Origin: Rhinopomastus cyanomelas
Taxonomy: Eukaryota; Chordata; Aves; Bucerotiformes; Rhinopomastidae
Assembly: GCA_013400115.1 (NCBI GenBank)
Contig: VXBP01001109.1
Location: 186,001 to 250,000 of the forward strand
Direction: 5' to 3'
Length of the DNA: 64,000 nt
A model generated the notes under the pieces. It made no database searches, was not told the origin of the DNA, and saw nothing but the letters and a program-made list of their open reading frames with translations. The position numbers and the translations under genes were made by a program. Positions 61,672 to 64,000 of the stretch are shown one piece after another (positions within the stretch are counted from its first letter, which is position 1; each line of letters begins with the position of its first letter).

Positions 61672-62509
61672 ACTCTGAGGGTAAGGACAGTAGCAAAGCA
61701 GAGCTGTGTTGTATAGGAAGGTGGTATCAAGCAGACAGGCATAGCTGGCCAGCCAGAGAGCGAGCGTGCAGCAGGAACTTATTCCTTTTGCAGAGGTTAC
61801 AGGAGTGAGGAACCAAGTGATTTCCCTTATTCAGCTTCCTTAAAACCACTGTTGAAGTGCAGATGTTTTTGAAAACATTAGGCATTAGCAGGATTCTAAA
61901 GAAAGTGTTGATAAGTGGAATTCTTTTTAAAGACTTTGCCCTGAAACCCTTTTCATACAACTCATAACATGCAAAAAGGGGCTCGATGTAAACTGCTGCA
62001 TGAAGGCAACAGAAAGGTTGGGGCACCCCTCTCAATACTTGAGTCAGCTTGTCTTGTTCGGCCTCCAAATCCCACAGCGTTCACCCGGAGCCTGCGAAAG
62101 GGAATGCTAATCTGCCAAAACCCTGTGTGCTGGCTGGGAAGACTTCCAAGCGTACCCTCAACCCGTTGTGTCTCACACGAAGTTGTGACATGTAAGATAG
62201 TGTTCGGCAAAACTCTGTCCTGCCTGGAAGAGCTGCAAGTGCCAGGAAGGAAGAAGTTCAGCACTTTCTGCCTCTTGCCAATTGTGACACGCTCCAACCT
62301 CAGGCTTTGCTTTAGATAGCTGTTGGGGCGTTTTAATTCTTAGCTTTTCTTTTACTTCTTTCTTGCAAATTGTAAAGGGTAGTTAGGGAATGTTGTGTAA
62401 TTTCTGTGCAAGGAGAAAGAAGTTTTAAAAAAAACAAGTCTTTTCTGTCGCACTTTGAGCTGGGAACTACGTGGTGCCTTGAGCATTTTGTCAGAGGTTC
62501 TGCATACCC
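61672..62509. other. anonymous DNA with a CpG patch
   Basis: No recognised gene. Between 61962 and 62332 about 11 CpGs occur and both strands are open (111 and 116 codons, overlapping). The proteins show no known domain. The open frames may simply reflect GC-richer sequence. Confidence 0.4.
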
Positions 62510-62720
62510 GGGCTATGTGTGAAAATTGCTGTGGGAATATTAATGGTGAGAATATCTGTTAGGATGTCTTTTAATATCTGCTAGCCTGACATCATTATTT
62601 TTACAACAACAAGACTTAAAATAAATTAGATACTTGCTGAAGCTTTAAAACCTTCTTGCAACAGCACCATAATGTAAAATTTAATTTAGTTCTAAGGCTA
62701 AAGGGTTGAAAAGGAAGAAA
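62510..62720. promoter_or_regulatory. weak candidate non-coding element
   Basis: AT-rich, repeat-free stretch with GGGAATATTAATGGTGAGAA near 62532 and GTAAAATTTAATTTAGTTC near 62675. Regulatory role is speculative. Confidence 0.15.
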
Positions 62721-64000
62721 ACGAGAAGGGAGGGAAAGAGGATCCATGGTTCAGGGAAACAAGATTTTACTACAGAGTAGGTGTTTATAGAATGCTTAAT
62801 TTTAATTCAGTGCAGCTAATCTCCTAGTTTATGTTGTTTGGAGTAATAACAGGGTAACACAGAGCTGTAGCAAAGATTTGCACGTTTCCTTTAGGTCAGT
62901 AACTGTTGCTATAAACATGTTGGGCAATTTTTTTATTATTATTCTACTCCATCTACATCCAACAACTGCAGAGGAGGGGAAGGGGAGAGGGTTAACAGTT
63001 TTTACAGTTTAGAAGGCTTTTCTTTTTGTTATATTTGAGCTAAATATACACAGGTGGCTAGGTGGCACTGTGGATTAATGTACTTCTGAATTAATGTGCT
63101 GAGAGGGGCTTGTATCACCAAGCAAGCATAGCTGAGGTGCGAGCTTGCCTCTCCTCCTGCTTCACCATGTGTGCAGTCATTTGAGTTGCATTACCATGTG
63201 TATTAAAATCAGAAATCCACAAGAATGGGCACTGTAGTCATGCAAGAAGTATTGTTGATGAACCTGTATTTTGGAGCTATATCATGCTTTGCAGTCTCCA
63301 TGCCGCAGCTTGCTATTTGTTTTAGCTGTAAGAAAAAGAAAGTCATCTAAGTTGCAAAAACTTTTTAAAAAGAATAATAAAGTTTTCCCATTGTTAGATA
63401 TTGAATGAAAAAAGTAAAGCAACCAAGTACTTCTCCAGGATCATGGGCACAGAGTGTGCTGCTGGGAGCTGTGGGTTGCTGCTGAAGCCAGAATTGTCCA
63501 GAACCACAGGCTGTAACCCTTCTGAAATCCAACCATGCCAAGCAGGCAGGCAGACATGCGCTGCACAAAGCCATGTACAAATTCTGCCCTACTGCAGCTG
63601 TAAGTGTAAATATAACTTTTTCAGAGGTGGTTCTTCCACTGCATTAATCAGTAAACATATCTTCAAGAGCTCCTAATTACAATAGTGTCTACCTGAAGAC
63701 ACATGAGCTTATCTAAGAAGTTTCACAAGCTTAAATATTTTGCTTCACTAAGAACTAGGAATTAGAATGCATATAACTAACAGAAATCAATTATTGCACA
63801 TTCTTAGCCTCGTTTAGTCAACTCCAGAGGTAATAATCACTATAGGGATTTCTAAAAGGTAATTACTGTATATTGCTTAATTATAGTTTATTAAGATCAA
63901 ACATACTTAAGTATTTATTTGATGTAACAGAAAACTACAGACTGTGTTTATAGTTTTAAATGCAAACAGTGCAATCTGTACTGAGGCTTTAAAACTGTTT
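62721..64000. other. anonymous unique AT-rich DNA to window end
   Basis: No gene or dispersed repeat recognised. The 91-codon plus frame at 63401-63676 is Cys-rich but has no recognisable family pattern. The last 220 bases are rich in TTAATTA-like words. Confidence 0.45.

Noticed and set aside
1..64000. Endogenous retrovirus or other viral insertion
   Set aside because: No paired LTRs, primer-binding site, or gag/pol/env-like frame was seen; the only polymerase remnant is CR1 LINE.
1..64000. tRNA, rRNA or microRNA genes
   Set aside because: I saw no tRNA A/B-box pair with a cloverleaf and no rRNA similarity; hairpin RNAs cannot be judged reliably without folding software.

Overview
The window reads as vertebrate nuclear DNA, most likely from a bird. 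It is AT-rich and depleted in CpG, has no long open reading frame, and carries many 5'-truncated CR1 LINE copies, the dominant interspersed repeat of avian and other sauropsid genomes. I found no exon of a recognisable protein, no tRNA or rRNA gene, no retroviral structure and nothing bacterial. The longest open frames (about 110-147 codons) are chance frames, CR1 remnants, or antisense shadows of CR1. The window is best described as intergenic DNA or part of a very long intron.

The mobile elements are CR1 throughout, apart from one probable MIR core-SINE relic. At least nine independent insertions share one 3' consensus containing the box TAGGGATTGGAAGGGACCT (or its complement). They lie in both orientations at about 3.7, 9.6, 13.2, 23.8, 27.9, 34.9, 37.9, 39.9 and 61.6 kb. 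Older or different CR1 copies lie at 21.3, 23.2-23.7 and 49.4 kb, and a decayed CR1 reverse transcriptase segment lies at 60.4-61.2 kb. Heavy use of one CR1 3' subfamily would fit a lineage with a CR1 burst, such as woodpeckers and allies, but species identity is inference only.

Layout. 0-9.5 kb is mostly unique sequence, with a markedly CpG-enriched block at 4.3-5.1 kb, a short minisatellite, a YY1-like hairpin and a 64-bp-period duplication. 9.5-21 kb has a CR1, a diverged 0.1-kb duplicated block, a cluster of CAGGTAAAT motifs, a one-base assembly gap between two copies of a 35-bp repeat, and the MIR relic. 21-25 kb has three CR1 pieces between two stretches that look like conserved regulatory DNA. 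25-39 kb is mostly unique sequence with several regulatory-looking islands. 39.8-41.25 kb is a perfect head-to-tail duplication of a 713-bp unit that contains a CR1. 41-60 kb is unique sequence with one possible 56-bp exon at 50.83 kb. 60-64 kb holds the CR1 reverse transcriptase relic and a last CR1 tail.

Nothing here works as a gene cluster. If the window has a function, it is probably regulatory: several islands with dense homeodomain-, octamer-, RUNX- or E-box-like words and locally higher CpG look like enhancers serving a gene outside the window. That is inference from composition; an alignment across amniotes would decide it.
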